A stretch of DNA of 64,000 bases from Haematobia irritans (GCF_050003625.1 NC_134398.1:79082003-79146002), one strand, 5' to 3'. Shown: positions 1-11,087, counted from the stretch's first letter. Program-made: numbers and translations. Notes: a model not told the origin generated them from the letters alone.

Positions 1-772
1 CCAATTAGTCTCTTGTACGGGAAAATTTTTCGAAAAATACAATCATTCACGTTCCAAGAAAGTGTGATTCTTGACGAACAATGGCTTCAGGAGTTTACAT
101 AGTATTCACGTAAAAAGAATTTGCCAACAGATAAGTTATGGTTTTACAAGAAAGGAGTCTACCGGAGTAGTGTTGCTAGATGTTAAAAAAGCTTTTGACA
201 CGGTCTGGCACGACGGGTTGATTTTTAAATTAGTAAACTTAGGTCTACCAACTTTTCTTGTTAAACTGATCAAAAGTTTTTTGACAAATAGATCAGTTTA
301 GGTTTCTGTGGGTAACACACTTTCAGCGGTCAAGGATATACCTGCTGGTGTCCCTCAGGGATCAGTTATCGGTCCATTACAATACATTTTATATTGTTCT
401 CCACATGGGATAATCACCAGGCTACAGATTTCTTTGGATCAAATTTATTATTTTATGTCCAAATCGAAAATAAAAATAAACGCTAATAAGACGCAGGCTA
501 TATTCTTTACTCGAAAAAGAAGTGCAGCAAACCTTCCCAATTCATGCAGCACATTGGGTGGACATTCTATTGAGTGGTGCCAAAACGTGAAATACTTAGG
601 TGTTTCTCGATAAAAAGTTAATGTTTCGGGATCATATCCAAGCGATTAAGAACAAATTTACCGTATGGGAAATTGGTGCAAATTGCCACTGACGGACCTA
701 TTACAGAACTGGTACCTGTGCTCCAGTTAGTTGCAATTTTTAAATAGTCGTAATTTATTTATTTCCGTACTC

Positions 773-817
773 GCTTGATATTAAAATCTTAGAACCATTA
801 AGATTTTAATATCAAGC
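773..817. repeat. Perfect 19-bp inverted repeat (hairpin) inside the MITE
   Basis: Arms 773-791 and 799-817 are exact reverse complements (19 bp) around a 7-nt loop. AT-rich. Confidence 0.9.
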
Positions 818-954
818 ATTTTCACATTTAGTGAAATAAAATTATCAGAATAACCTATTGTTCGACGTATTTTAAAGGTTTTTTTCATTTCGGGTTCGAT
901 TGGGATGCCCAAATTGAAACAGATTTCTAAGAGTTTGTCCGAGACTGGTTCCTG

Positions 955-1032
955 AGGACGCGTCTTGGACTCATCCCAAAGAATACATTCTGGGACAATT
1001 TAGTCCTTTGGATTGAGTCCAAGACGCGTCCT
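955..1032. repeat. 22-bp inverted repeat around ACGCGT (hairpin) inside the MITE
   Basis: Arms 955-976 and 1010-1032 match as reverse complements except for one extra base. Each arm contains GGACGCGTC, and the loop is about 33 nt. Confidence 0.88.
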
Positions 1033-1640
1033 AAAATGTAAATTTACCCCGTCAATGACAAACCCATGTTAAAGTGACCGGTCCCTTCCATACGTTTTGA
1101 CCAGAACTGGGACTGGTCCATACACACCAGGGACTAGTCCTGTACCGTTTCTGTGGTTGATCCATTTCCCGTAGGGTAGCGACAAAATTGTTGTATCCTT
1201 TAATCAATAGAAATGCGAATTTGTCTGTTCCGAACAAAATTATTTTATACAAAACAGTGTTCCAGTCTATTTTGTTGTATGCTTGTGCAATATGGGGAGA
1301 TTGTGCAAGTACACATATCAAAACTTTACAAATTTGCCAAAATAGAGTATTAAAAATGATCCTTAATTTGCCTTGTGACAATCCCACTCAAAGGTTGCAT
1401 GACTTAGCCGATGTAACCTTACCTTACCTATTATAATTTCTCAGTATGAACTACATCATTTAATCTTTGAACTTTGTCTACAATTAACTATAAAATGATA
1501 AACTCAATTGCGTTCGAAGGTTTTTAATTAGTTGTATTTTCCTTCGGTAAAGTGTTTTTGTTTTTAATTTTATTCCCTCTTCCAATATGTGTATATTCCA
1601 ATAAAGAATTAAGGTTTTTACCATTTCTGTATTTTTTGTT

Positions 1641-1931
1641 AATTATATGTACAATATGAGATGTTAACTACTATAAGAAAAAAATATTTAATCAGTTGGG
1701 GGATTACTTGTTCACTCTTCTTATTAACTTAATTATGAATCATTTTTTAACTTATAAATGAGTAAATATTTTAGTCATAAAATGCTCTTTCCACTGAATA
1801 ATTTCGTTCTTCCGCAATCGTTTTGAGCATAAAAATGATTCAAAGGAGACTCATTCGTAATCGAAAATGTTTGCAGGGCAAGCACTCATGTAATTAATAT
1901 ATGATGGCTTTACTTTGTTACCCCCGTCAAG
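1641..1931. other. AT-rich spacer, nothing recognised
   Basis: About 290 bp between the Jockey-like remnant and the LOA-like LINE. No coding, tRNA-like or repeat signature was seen. Confidence 0.5.
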
Positions 1932-2013
1932 GGACGTGTTTTTTAATATCGGATAAACTCATCGTAATAAATACCTACTACGAATTTCAAGTGTGGTGGG
2001 ATATTAAGCCACC

Positions 2014-3402
2014 ATGCATCGAAATTCAAAGACATCCACTGGGTTGCTAACTTCAGGGCCCAGTGGACGGGTATCGACTGGAGTTATAAATCTGGGCAAT
2101 GACCAAGAGTTAGGCCCAATTAGTCGACCTGTAGGCGGGTCGACAGGTGGCGACACTATGACAAGTCGAACTTTTTCTAAGGTAACGACATCAAAAGGAG
2201 GTAATCCCTCACGAAAGAGATTCAAGGAACGCAGAAATGCTTTGTTTATCCTAAAGAAGTTAGGATCAGTCGACCCAAGCACGCTGTCGGCTAAACAAAG
2301 CGATTCCTTAAAATGGGCTCAAGGAATTCTTGAGACTGGAAAAAGGGAACGATCGCCGGATGAGCTGCCATCCTCCAAAAGGGATCAACGATCGTTTGCC
2401 TCAGTTGCTAAAGACAGCCTTGTGATGGCTATCATTAATAAAGGAGCATTGGACGGTATGGTTCCAAAGCAAAAATGGGGGGAAATTGAGGATGCTCTGT
2501 CTGTCGTCTACTCACAGGTGCTGGAAAAGTTTCCCGGCCCAGATCCTCGACACCAAGAGGCTGGTTGGTATCAAGGACGATTTAAGCTAATCGCATTTGA
2601 GGACCAGAGGTCTATAGAATGTTTTAAAGCTGCTCTGATACTAATTGGTGAGGTTTGGGAAGGAGCTGCTCTAGAGTTAGTCGAGAAGAAAGACATACCG
2701 GCTAGACCTAGAGCACATGCGTGGATACCTGCAAACCCTTCTGACCCTGAATCTAGTCGCATTTGAGGACCAGAGGTCTATAGAATGTTTTAAAGCTGCT
2801 CTGATACTAATTGGTGAAGTTTGGGAAGGAGCTGCTCTAGAGTTAATCGAGAAGAAAGACATACCGGCTAGACCTAGAGCACGTGGATACCTGCAAACCC
2901 TTCTGACCCTGAATCTGTTTTAAATAGACTGAAACGATGCAATCCAGATCTTCCAACAGCTGATTGGAAGGTTGGCCGTTTGGATGAAGTTGATGGACCA
3001 AGACGGCATGCAGTATTTATATTGAACACTCAGTCTTTGCCACATCTAGCAAAGTCCCAGGGCCGTGTATGTTATGGCTTTCATTATATCCAAATGAAGG
3101 TATATAAAAACGATCAGCTAAAGGATTCAGAAATGAACAAGCCTCTGTCTGAGTCAGAAGTAAGCGGATCCTCTTGCGAAGTCGAGGGAGATACCAAAGT
3201 TGAAGACATGGATAGACACCGTATGCGAGAGGAGGTTTCTATTGCCTCAGAACTCACCAAATTTGAACCTATGGTTATTGCGAGAGTCACCGAGATCTCT
3301 GAAGAGAACATTCTTGATGACTCGATTGAAGCGGCTGATGTGACGGTTGTTGAAAATCTCGATGGTCCTACGGATCCTCCAGATAAATCTTCATCATTGT
3401 AA
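2014..3402 (+). pseudogene. LOA-like ORF1 (DUF4780-type RNA-binding/gag-like protein), broken
   Basis: Starts at the ATG in CCACCATG. The basic, Ser/Pro-rich N-terminus (about residues 1-130) leads to a conserved globular block ('SFASVAKDSLVMAIINKGALDG...WGEIEDALSVVYSQVL', then 'ARPRAHAWIPANPSDPE', 'NPDLPTADWKVGRLDEVDG', 'GRVCYGFHYIQMKV'). This matches what I know of DUF4780, common in ORF1 of insect LINEs, with presumed RNA/RNP binding. No CCHC knuckles were seen. A tandem duplication of about 162-166 bp at 2591-2918 introduces a stop at 2764-2766 and shifts frame; the original frame resumes after it and ends in an acidic tail at 3402. It overlaps the ORF2 start by about 38 bp in a different frame, which suggests termination-reinitiation or frameshifting in the live ancestor. 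Confidence 0.75.
2591..2918 (+). repeat. Tandem duplication of 162-166 bp within ORF1
   Basis: The block starting TCGCATTTGAGGACCAG at 2591 recurs at 2757, and the shared GAATCT end falls at 2754 and 2916. The two units differ by about 4 nt (ACATGCGTGG versus ACGTGG), which changes the frame. LOA copy 2 has only one unit. Confidence 0.92.
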
Positions 3403-6400
3403 GGCTGCGTGTGCTGCCTTAAAAGTTCTCCTGATGAAAGGGGACATAGACATAGTTCTTATTCAAGAACCATATGTTTATAGAAACAAAATATGTGAAT
3501 TAAGTACTCCGGGGTTCAAACTATTGCAGTATACTGGTAATGATGTAAATCGAGCCTGTATAATTGCTAAAAACGAGCTTAACTTGTTTCTGCTTCCTTC
3601 AATGTGCAATGCAGACACTGTCGTTGCCAATTTAGAAATAGCCAAATGCAAATATTGGGTATCTTCGGTCTATATGGGACATGACAGGGAGATGCCTCCA
3701 TGTGCCGTTAAGACCTTAGTTAAGGAGTCACTGAAAACAAAGACGAAACTCATTATGGGATGTGATGCGAATGTGCATCATAGTATATGGGGAAGTAGTG
3801 ATACTAATGCAAGGGGAGAGTCGCTAATAGAGTTTATTTTGCGTACTAATCTGGTAGTTTGCAACAAGGGAGATGCCCCAACCTTTGTCACTAAAACAAG
3901 GCAAGAGGTTTTGGACGTCACCTTTGGCATCGCAAGAACTGAATGAAATGATATCTGATTGGCAGGTTTGAAGTGAACATAGCTTCTCAGATCATCGCTA
4001 CATCAGTTTCAAATTTGATGTTCATACCTCCAAGACCCTATTCCGTCACGTTGACCTCTCCGGAACTGAATGATAAGATATCTGAGTGGCAAGTTTTGAG
4101 GGAACATAGCTTCTCAGATCATCGCTACATCAGTTTCAGATTGGCAGTTCGTACTTCAAAGACCATATTTCCGCCAAATGTTAGGAAAGCTGATTGGAAT
4201 AGGTATAGGGAATCGTTCAATTTGATGATACCGGAAATGCCGGAGACAAATATGAGCATTGTGCAAGATATCGAACACGCAGTGGAGCGGATTACTAAGG
4301 CCTTCAACATTTCACTGAAAGCTGCATGCCCTAGAGAGAAGCCAAGGAGGGAAAATCGACCATGGTGGTCTACGGAGTGAGGTAATATGAGGAAATCGTG
4401 CAGGAAGCTCTTTAACAAAGCAAAGTCCACCAGAGCTCCTGTGGATTGGGACGCTTACAAGAAGAATCTGAGAGGATAAATACAAGCGAGAATTGAGAAA
4501 TGCTCATCATAACTCTTGGAATGATTACTGCAGCAGTATTGAGAATACGTCCGAGGCTTCCAGACTACAGAATGTGCTAGCATCCACGAACTCCGCTCCA
4601 GGTTTCATTAAAACATCGGAGGGCGATTGGACAACGTCCAGTGGGGAGACGCTGGAAGTACTATTGGACACACACTTTCCTGGAAATCAGACAGTTGAAC
4701 CATGTTCTGGCGGTGCCACAGTGGCTCAGCTGTCGTTTCCTATCGAGGAAATTGTATCGGAATCTAGAATAAGATGGGCGTTAAATAGCTTTGGACCATT
4801 AAAATCCCCCGGACCTGATGGAATTACTCTGGCGGAGTTACAAGCAATGACTGACAGAAGCATCCCTTGGTTGTCGGCTATATATATAGGATGTACCAAC
4901 TTAGCATATATCCCAGGAAAGTGGAGGGAAAAAAGTCGTTTTCATACCTAAAGCGGGAAAAGCCTTTCACTCGAATGCGAAGGATTTCCGAGAAATCAGC
5001 TTATCCTCATTCCTACTTAAGACTCTGGAGAGGATGATAGATATTTATCTTAGAACTAGCATCGATTCAAGTTTGTTCTCGAAACGACAGCATGTATACT
5101 CGAAGGCAGGTCTACTGAGACTGCACTACATGAACTAGTCAGCTTTATCGAAAGCTCACTATCTCTCAAAGAATACACAATCGTGGCGTCTCTAGACATC
5201 GGGGGGGCGTTCAATAATGTCCATCCGAGCTCGATATTAAATGGACTGACAACTCTGAATGTATATCCATGTATACTCAGGCTGTTAGACGAACTGCTAA
5301 TGAAGAGACGTATTTCAGCCGCACTAGGACAAGCAAACATACAAAGGTATGTGAACAGAGGCACTCCCCAAGGAGGAGTTCTATCACCTCTTCTTTGGAA
5401 TGTTGCTATAAATAGCCTTATGGTTACTCTAGAAAAAGAAAGGATAAAAGTGGTGGCATACGCAGATGATGTAGCTCTGGCAGTCAGGGGAAAATTCCCA
5501 TCCACAATCAGAGATATTGTTCAGAGGGCCCTCCGGATGACTGAGAAATGGGCGAAAGACAATGGTCTTGGAGTAAATCCTGCAAAGACAGAATTAGTCA
5601 TGTACTGCAAAGATCGCAAAACTCCCACGGTTAGGCCTATTTCCTTAGGGGGTATTGAAATTCCCTTTGGTGATTGTGCAAAATACCTTGGCGTTATTTT
5701 GGACAGGAAGCTGAACTTTAAGCTTAATATTGAAGAAAGGGCGAGGAAGGCAACTGTAGCTTTGTACTCGTGCAAAAAGGCAGTAGGAAAAAAAGTGGGG
5801 ACTAAAACCAAACATTGTGCATTGGCTATACACGGCAGTGGTTAGACCTATAATGCTATATGGTGTTGTAGTCTGGTGGCCGGCACTTCAGAAACCGACT
5901 GGTTTAGATAAAGTTCAGCGTATGGCGTGTTTGTGTATTTCAGGCGCATTCAGCAAGACAGGAACAAATTCCCTTAATGTCATGCTGCATCTATTGCCTT
6001 TAGACATTTTGGCCAAACAGTCAGCTGCAACAACAGCTGTGCGGTTGCGCGAACTATCGCTGTGGTCGGAAAAAGGTTACGGTCACAGTTCTGTCCTCAA
6101 AATAATGCCAGATGTGCCTAACGTAGTGGATTACACTTTTGTGAGTCCACTTTTCGACAAAAAGTTTGAGACTCTAATCCCCAACAGTGAGGCGTGGTGC
6201 ACACAGACCCCGGGGAATAAAGAATATATAGATTTCTACACTGATGGCTCCAAATTGGATGGGCAAGTGGGTTTCGGAGTATATTCTAATAATCTGGAAC
6301 TTCGAATAGCGAAAAGATTACCTAATCACTGTAGTGTTTTTCAGGCTGAAATATTAGCAATAAGAGAGGTGGCGAATTGGCTGAGAAGTAATGTTCCAAA

Positions 6401-7073
6401 AAATGTGGGCATTAATATATACTCAGACAGTCAACCTGCAATAAAATCCTTGGACTCTGTGTTCCTCAACACGAAAACGGCCATCGACTGCCGCAAATCT
6501 CTCAATGAGATGGCTGAGCAGTACAATATTCACCTAATATGGGTGGCTGGCCATAGGAACATACCGGGGAACTGCGAAGCGGATGAGTTGGCAAGGCTAG
6601 GGACTACCTTACCAGGGGAACTAGAATTTGTTGGTATGCCCCTAGCTACCTGCAAGCTCATGCTGCGTGAGAAGGCTGTTATGATGGCAAATGTTCGATG
6701 GGAGAATTGCACGGTTTGTAACGACACCAAGCAAATATGGCCCCATTTCAACTTAAACCGCACTCTAGATATGCTAATGTTCTCGAGACGTCAGATATCA
6801 CTCCTGATATCTGCTATAACGGGTCGCTGCCTGATAGGCGATTTTGCAAAAACTATTGGCGCGAAGTATAATGACTATTGTATGAGCTGTCATGATGCGG
6901 AGGAAAAAGAATCCATTAAACACCTCTTGTGTGAGTGTCCTGCATTTTGTGTAAAGCACAAGCAACTTTTAGGAGCATTTAGCTTCAGATTACTGGCGGA
7001 TCTGGAAAACGTTAACTTAAGCAGTCTGCTAATGTTTTTGGAACAATCTGGTTGGTTCAACAAAGAAAAATAA
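3365..7073 (+). pseudogene. LOA-like ORF2: endonuclease, reverse transcriptase and RNase H, broken
   Basis: The product would nick DNA and reverse-transcribe its own RNA. The APE-type endonuclease (3365-3946) keeps INLHHCKAA, LIQEPY and GCDANVHHSIWGSS. The RT region (about 4490-6010) shows SPGPDG, ASLDIGGAFNNVHP (motif A), RGTPQGGVLSPLLWN and AYADDVALA (catalytic DD near 5466). RNase H (about 6215-6600) retains its acidic set: YTDGS, FQAEILAI, YSDSQPAI and GHRNIPGNCEADELA. A Cys/His motif (CMSCHD...HLLCEC) lies near 6880-6930. Damage: a 127-bp duplication at 3936, a TTA-to-TGA stop at 4378, a 4-bp insertion near 4480, indels near 4930, a 1-nt loss near 5105 and an extra A in the run 5788-5794. 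The last two are shared with copy 2. Confidence 0.85.
3936..4189 (+). repeat. 127-bp tandem duplication at the EN/RT junction of ORF2
   Basis: GAACTGAATGA... at 3936 recurs at 4063, and the two units share TTCTCAGATCATCGCTACA. The second unit has diverged at its 3' end. The duplication introduces the stop that ends the endonuclease frame near 3946. Confidence 0.85.
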
Positions 7074-7207
7074 TCAAGAAGGTTCAGCGGTTAAAACTAG
7101 AAGTGCCCATATGTAATAGGTACTTTTAGTTAATGTGGTATCACAATGGACTGAATAGTCTAAGTGAGCCTGAATCTTAATCGGGCTGCCACTTTAACCT
7201 AACCTAA

Positions 7208-7574
7208 TATGCTTTTCATGTCAATTACCATTTGGCGACAATTTCAATAGAATTTTGTTTGTGGTATACTCGTAAGGCAAATAGTTGAAGCAAAAAAATA
7301 TATCTTTGAAAACATTTCAATTATTAGACTATTTATAACCATCAATTCAAATCAATTTCCTTTCTTTAAATGCACTTTGAATTAATGAACTCTAACTTTG
7401 TAAATAACCCTCGAATATTCATACTAAACTTATTTCGCGACCCTCATATTTGTTTACAACATTTGATAAAATGTTCAAAATAACTTGACGTTATATAGCA
7501 CGAACAATGTTCCTTGTAACATTGAATAAAGTTCACAAAACAACATGTTCTTGATATCGAATGTTTTTTTTGCA
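7208..7574. other. AT-rich flank, no gene recognised
   Basis: About 370 bp after the LOA tail. It is duplicated almost base for base at 25763-26130. No coding or element signature was seen. Confidence 0.5.
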
Positions 7575-8820
7575 AAATAGGTCAGATCGTCATGGTTGAG
7601 GAGGATAACTTTATCGAGGCATTAGAGAGAATAATGTCTGATACAGAAATATTCAGGCAGGTGAAAAGATTGGGAGCAGGGAAAAGGAGAGCTGCGATTT
7701 CATATGGATTTGGCTAATGCCATTGTAGACATTTTTGCTAATATTCAGCAAATATATCTTGGCAGACGGATCATCTGATTCCCCGGAGCAATTCAAACTT
7801 ATAGATTCGCCAGAGATCGGTGCAAGAATACGTGAACTTAATAACAAGAAAAGCTGCGAAGAAGATGGCATCCCAATTGCGTCCTACGAAAAATCGACCG
7901 GACAATATGGAAATCCTTGGCCATTGTATTTAATTAGTGTATAAACCTCTCCTATTTTCCTAACTCATGGAGAGATAAAAAAAAATCCCAATTCTGAATC
8001 CTGGTAAGGACCCTACACTTCCATCCAATTATCGATCTATTTCACTATTACCGGCAATTTTAAAGTTCTTTGAAATTCTAATACTGGCAAGGCTAGAAGA
8101 ACAGATTGCGGAAAACGCATGCACTTCCCACCTTTATGCATAAAGTGATACACCGAGTGAACGCTCGTAGCCCGACAATAGCGGTAAGCCTAGACTTTGA
8201 AAAGGCTTTTGACACAGTCTGGAAAGAAGGAATTATCAGAAAGATGCGGGAAAAATATGGCTTCAATTATCGCACGTGTACCATGATGACCAACTATCTT
8301 CACGGTGTCCGTTGGCGTCTCTAGATTAGAACGGAATCAGGTGTATGCTGGGTTCCCGCAAGGATCTGTCCTTGGGCCTGTTGTCTTCAACTTAGGTTAG
8401 GTAGGGGCAGCTCACTTAGACTATTCTGTCCATTGTGATACCATAGTGGTTAACTTCTCTTTTATCATAACGGCGTTCCACATTGCAGTGAAACCACTTA
8501 GAGAAGCTTTGAAACTCTCAGATATGTCACCAGCATTACTGAGGTGGGATAATCCACCGCTGAAAAACTTTTTGGTGTTCGGTCGAAGCAGGAATCGAAC
8601 CCACGACATTGTGTATACAAGGCGGACATGCTAAACATTGCACCAGCCACCGTAGTGCAATGGTTAGCATGCCCGCCTGATGACGTACAATTATATTCCT
8701 CATGTCACCTGGATTCTTTAGAAAACTGTGTGTCAAATATCAATAAAAATTTTTCTAGAATTTAATATTGGGCTTCAAGTAACGGTCCAAGTGAGCCTGA
8801 TGCATTCGGATTTAAAAGAA
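7575..8820 (+). pseudogene. Jockey-like LINE reverse transcriptase fragment, cut by a SINE
   Basis: Broken RT of a second LINE type. Readable blocks are PEQFKLIDSPEIGARIREL (7785-), 'PSNYRSISLLPAILKFFEIL' (about 8020-8080), AVSLDFEKAFDTVWKEGI (motif A, about 8182-8235) and FPQGSVLGPVVFNL (about 8350-8392). The frame is then interrupted at 8391 by a minus-strand SINE and resumes at 8679 with DDVQLYSSCHLDSLENC, the second half of the FADD box. About 20 residues between GPVVFNL and DD are missing, so the insertion was accompanied by a deletion. A separate short LINE-tail-like piece (CAAGTGAGCCTGATGC) sits near 8788-8805. Duplicated at 26131-27375. Confidence 0.75.
8391..8646 (-). mobile_element. 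tRNA-derived SINE with a LOA-LINE-like tail
   Basis: Read on the minus strand. The head at 8646-8579 is tRNA-like (GCAATGTTTAGCATGTCCGC, A-box region; GGGTTCGATTCC, B box), then a unique body, then a tail (GGTATCACAATGGACAGAAT, AGTCTAAGTGAGC, ending CCTACCTAACCTAAG) that matches the last 60-70 bp of the LOA-like LINE here. It would be transcribed by RNA polymerase III, with reverse transcription borrowed from the LINE. An inverted SINE head fragment (GTGCAATGGTTAGCATG) abuts it at 8647-8677. Confidence 0.75.
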
Positions 8821-9187
8821 ATGGGAAATAAAAATCAAATCAAATATTAATCGTGGTCCGTCAGTGAAGTTCGCGGCTAACATCAGCGACAACAAAATAT
8901 ACCCAGTGACCCAAATAATTAACTTGCCAACAAGAGTGTGGCACAGCTGGTAAGTACAGTGGACAATGAAATTACTAGAAGGTGCCGTGTGACATACCGA
9001 TAACGGGTATTCGAAAGTGTACAGGCAAGAAATCGGTTAGTGAGGAAAGTGATTACGAATGAAGTACCAAGTGTATTGTCACATGCCCCTTGCCGTGATC
9101 TCATTACATAATTATTCTTAAAGCGTTGAAGCAAGTGTGCTGTCATATGCCACTTCCTATTTTCGCGCTTTAAAAATCTGGGTTATA

Positions 9188-10120
9188 AAGGGTGATTTGT
9201 TAAGAGCTTGATAACTTTTTTTTTTAAAAAAACGCATAAAATTTGCAAAATCTCATCGGTTCTTTATTTGAAACGTTAGATTGGTCCATGACATTTACTT
9301 TTTGAAGATAATTTCATTTAAATGTTGACCGCGGCTGCGTCTTAGGTGGTCCATTCGGAAAGTCCAATTTTGGGCAACTTTTTCGAGCATTTCGGCCGGA
9401 ATAGCCCGAATTTCTTCGGAAATGTTGTCTTCCAAAGCTGGAATAGTTGCTGGCTTATTTCTGTAGACTTTAGACTCGACGTAGCCCCACAAAAAATAGT
9501 CTAAAGGCGTCAAATCGCATGATCTTGGTGGCCAACTTACCGGTCCATTTCTTGAGATGAATTGTTCTCCGAAGTTTTCCCTCAAAATGGCCATAGAAGC
9601 GCGAGCTGTGTGGCATGTAGCGCCATCTTGTTGAAACCACATGTCAACCAAGTTCAGTTCTTCCATTTTTGGCAACAAAAAGTTTGTTAGCATCGAACGA
9701 TAGCGATCGCCATTCACCGTAACGTTGCGTCCAACAGCATCTTTGAAAAAATACGGTCCAATGATTCCACCAGCGTACAAACCACACCAAACAGTGCATT
9801 TTTCGGGATGCATGGGCAGTTCTTGAACGGCTTCTGGTTGCTCTTCACTCCAAATGCGGCAATTTTGCTTATTTACGTAGCCATTCAACCAGAAATGAGC
9901 CTCATCGCTGAACAAAATTTGTCGATAAAAAAGCGGATTTTCTGCCAACTTTTCTAGGGCCCATTCACTGAAAATTCGACGTTGTGGCAGATCGTAAGTC
10001 TATTCATGATGAAATGTCAAAGCATACTGAGCATCTTTCTCTTTGACACCATGTCTGAAATCCCACGTGATCTGTCAAATACTAATGCATGAAAATCCTA
10101 ACCTCAAAAGAATCACCCTT
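9188..10120 (-). mobile_element. mariner (DD41D type), deletion derivative, copy 1
   Basis: 933-bp element with ends AAGGGTGATT/AATCACCCTT flanked by TA (9186-9187 and 10121-10122). The duplicated flank at 27669-27670 carries the same sequence with one TA and no element, so the boundaries are exact. It lacks the region that would encode the transposase N-terminus. Three near-identical copies occur in the window, which suggests recent amplification by a transposase supplied from elsewhere. Confidence 0.93.
9295..9948 (-). pseudogene. mariner transposase, catalytic domain only (DD41D)
   Basis: 217-residue open frame covering the catalytic half of a mariner transposase: FSDEAHFWLNG (first Asp), WFQQDGATCHTA (second Asp) and RSCDLTPLDYFLWG (third Asp). 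I count 41 residues between the second Asp and the Asp of PLDYF, giving DD41D, the spacing of the rosa group; that family name is inference. A full mariner protein is about 340 residues, so the N-terminal helix-turn-helix region that recognises the TIR is absent. The upstream frame has a stop shortly before EWALEKLAEN. Probably cannot transpose itself. Confidence 0.85.
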
Positions 10121-10342
10121 TATTACATTTTCAAGTGTTTTATCACAAGTCCATTCTGCCATGTGTGTTGTAGTATGCCACTTGGCGTGATTCCGTTACG
10201 TGAGCCTTGCTAAATCATCCGACCAAGAGTGTTGTCGCAAGCCACTTGACGTGATCCCGTTCTGCCAAGTGTGTTGTGGTATGCCACTTGCCGTTATCGC
10301 GGTTGTTCACCAATGTGGTATCACAATGGACTGAATAGTTTA

Positions 10343-10837
10343 AAGCTACGGTCAGACTAGTCAAATATTTGATCAAAACTGTCAAATATTTCTTTGCCAT
10401 AGTCTGACCAACAAACTTTTGTTTGAAGCAAACAACAAAACAGCTGATTTTCGGCAAAGAAAGATTTTTGCCATCAAATAAATATTTACACTGTTTGATC
10501 ATAGTGTGACCACCATATGGCAAATATTTGCGCCACATTCCGTCAAAAATTTTTTGATCTTGCAAAAATTTTGCAAGAGCAAACACGGTCAAACAAAAAT
10601 ATAAGTTGTTTTATTTTAATGGAAAAGATGCATGTTTTTGATAAAAGATTAATGGTTATGCTCTATATGTGGAAGGCAGCGATTCGTGGATTCAATCCCA
10701 TATGGGTAAAATGTGGGTGATAGGAGTATTTATGTGAATATTTGACGGTTAATTGATATAGGAGATTTGATTGAAATTTTGTACGTCCTGGAGCAGATTT
10801 TATTTAAGGTGTTTACGTGACACAAAATTGTTGTTAC
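10343..10837. mobile_element. TIR element P, left part only
   Basis: Starts AAGCTACGGTCAGAC after a TA, inside a LINE-tail fragment (GTGGTATCACAATGGACTGA, 10313 onward). It contains several TCAAATATTTGA-like palindromic words. It is cut at 10838, where hAT and then LINE sequence follow. The complete counterpart is 27891-33770. Confidence 0.7.
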
Positions 10838-10848
10838 CAGCGTTGCCA
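10838..10848 (+). mobile_element. 11-bp stub of a hAT terminal repeat
   Basis: CAGCGTTGCCA directly after GTTGTTAC: the left end of the hAT element that is complete at 28386-31284. Here it stops abruptly against LOA sequence at 10849 and marks the right breakpoint of the duplication. Confidence 0.85.
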
Positions 10849-11087
10849 TGATGGCAAATGTTCGATGGGAGAATTGCAAGGGTTATAACGAAAGTCTGCT
10901 AAAGTTTTTGGAACAATCTGGTTGGTTCAACAGAAGAAAATAATCGAGAAGGTTCAGCGGTTAAACTAGAAGTGCCGATATGTAATAGGTACTTTTAGTT
11001 AATGTGGTATCACAATGGACTGAATAGTCTAAGTGAGCCTGAATCTTAATCGGGCTACCACTTTAACTTAACCTAACCTAACCTACT
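10849..11087 (+). mobile_element. LOA-like LINE 3' fragment, internally deleted
   Basis: Begins in the region encoding 'MMANVRWENC', jumps after about 45 bp to the last coding residues (LLKFLEQSGWFN) and runs through the 3' UTR to the CCTAACCTAACC tail. It is closer to the 46.5-kb subtype (GCAAGGGTTATAACG) than to copies 1 and 2. Confidence 0.85.

Larger units (their letters stand above)
661..1176. mobile_element. TA-flanked MITE inserted in the Jockey-like LINE
   Basis: The LINE reading frame stops at 660 and resumes near 1179. The 516 bp between begins CCGTATGGGAAATTGG and ends CCATTTCCCGTAGGG, which are imperfect terminal inverted repeats of about 15 bp. A TA lies on each side (659-660 and 1177-1178), as expected for TA-targeting cut-and-paste transposons. 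It has no coding capacity and carries two strong internal hairpins. The superfamily is not certain. Confidence 0.65.
1..1640 (+). mobile_element. Jockey-like LINE remnant (reverse transcriptase part), split by a MITE
   Basis: Decayed non-LTR retrotransposon. Frames at 71-301, 308-613 and 1188-1436 read as consecutive parts of a reverse transcriptase: LDVKKAFDTVWHDGL (RT motif A), AGVPQGSVIGPL (motif B), INANKTQAIFF and NVKYLGV (thumb side), then the 'YPLINRNANLSVPNK...YACAIWGDCA' thumb block. The FADD catalytic box is missing: the frame jumps from 'GPLQYILY' to 'LDQIYYF', so an internal deletion lies near 400-440. The RT is also cut by a MITE at 661-1176. An AATAAA-like signal near 1600 suggests the 3' end is close to 1640. 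The 5' end is outside the window. Clade assignment is from motif wording, not a search. Inactive. Confidence 0.8.
1932..7207 (+). mobile_element. LOA-clade-like LINE, copy 1 (near full length, inactivated)
   Basis: A 5.3-kb non-LTR retrotransposon with a short 5' leader, ORF1 (2014-3402) and ORF2 (3365-7073) with endonuclease, reverse transcriptase, RNase H and a C-terminal cysteine/histidine motif. A 3' UTR of about 130 bp ends in an ACCTAACCTAA-type tail rather than poly(A). An EN-RT-RNH order with a simple-repeat tail fits the LOA/I group, and the 'GCDANVHHSIWGSS' endonuclease wording favours LOA; this is an inference. The 5' leader is shared with copy 2 at 21833, so both copies probably start at the true 5' end. 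Two tandem duplications and several frameshifts break it. Downstream of about 5.0 kb it is nearly identical to copy 2. Confidence 0.85.
8920..10335 (+). repeat. Decayed satellite-like array (CAAGTGTGTTGT...TGCCACTTG)
   Basis: Loosely tandem units with recurring words CCAAGTGTGTTGT, ATGCCACTTG and CGTGATCCCGTT, interrupted by the mariner at 9188-10120. The same words recur at 27475-27855 and 33812-34095. The period is irregular (roughly 50-60 bp). No coding frame. Confidence 0.6.

Noticed and set aside
1932..2015. HDV-like ribozyme at the 5' end of the LOA-like LINE
   Set aside because: Some LINEs carry one, but I could not fit the nested double pseudoknot. Only a small GGTGG/CCACC hairpin near the start codon is visible.
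8392..8405. TTAGGTTAGG, resembling the insect telomere repeat
   Set aside because: It is the complement of the CCTAACCTAA tail of LOA-type LINEs and SINEs; flies lack TTAGG telomeres.
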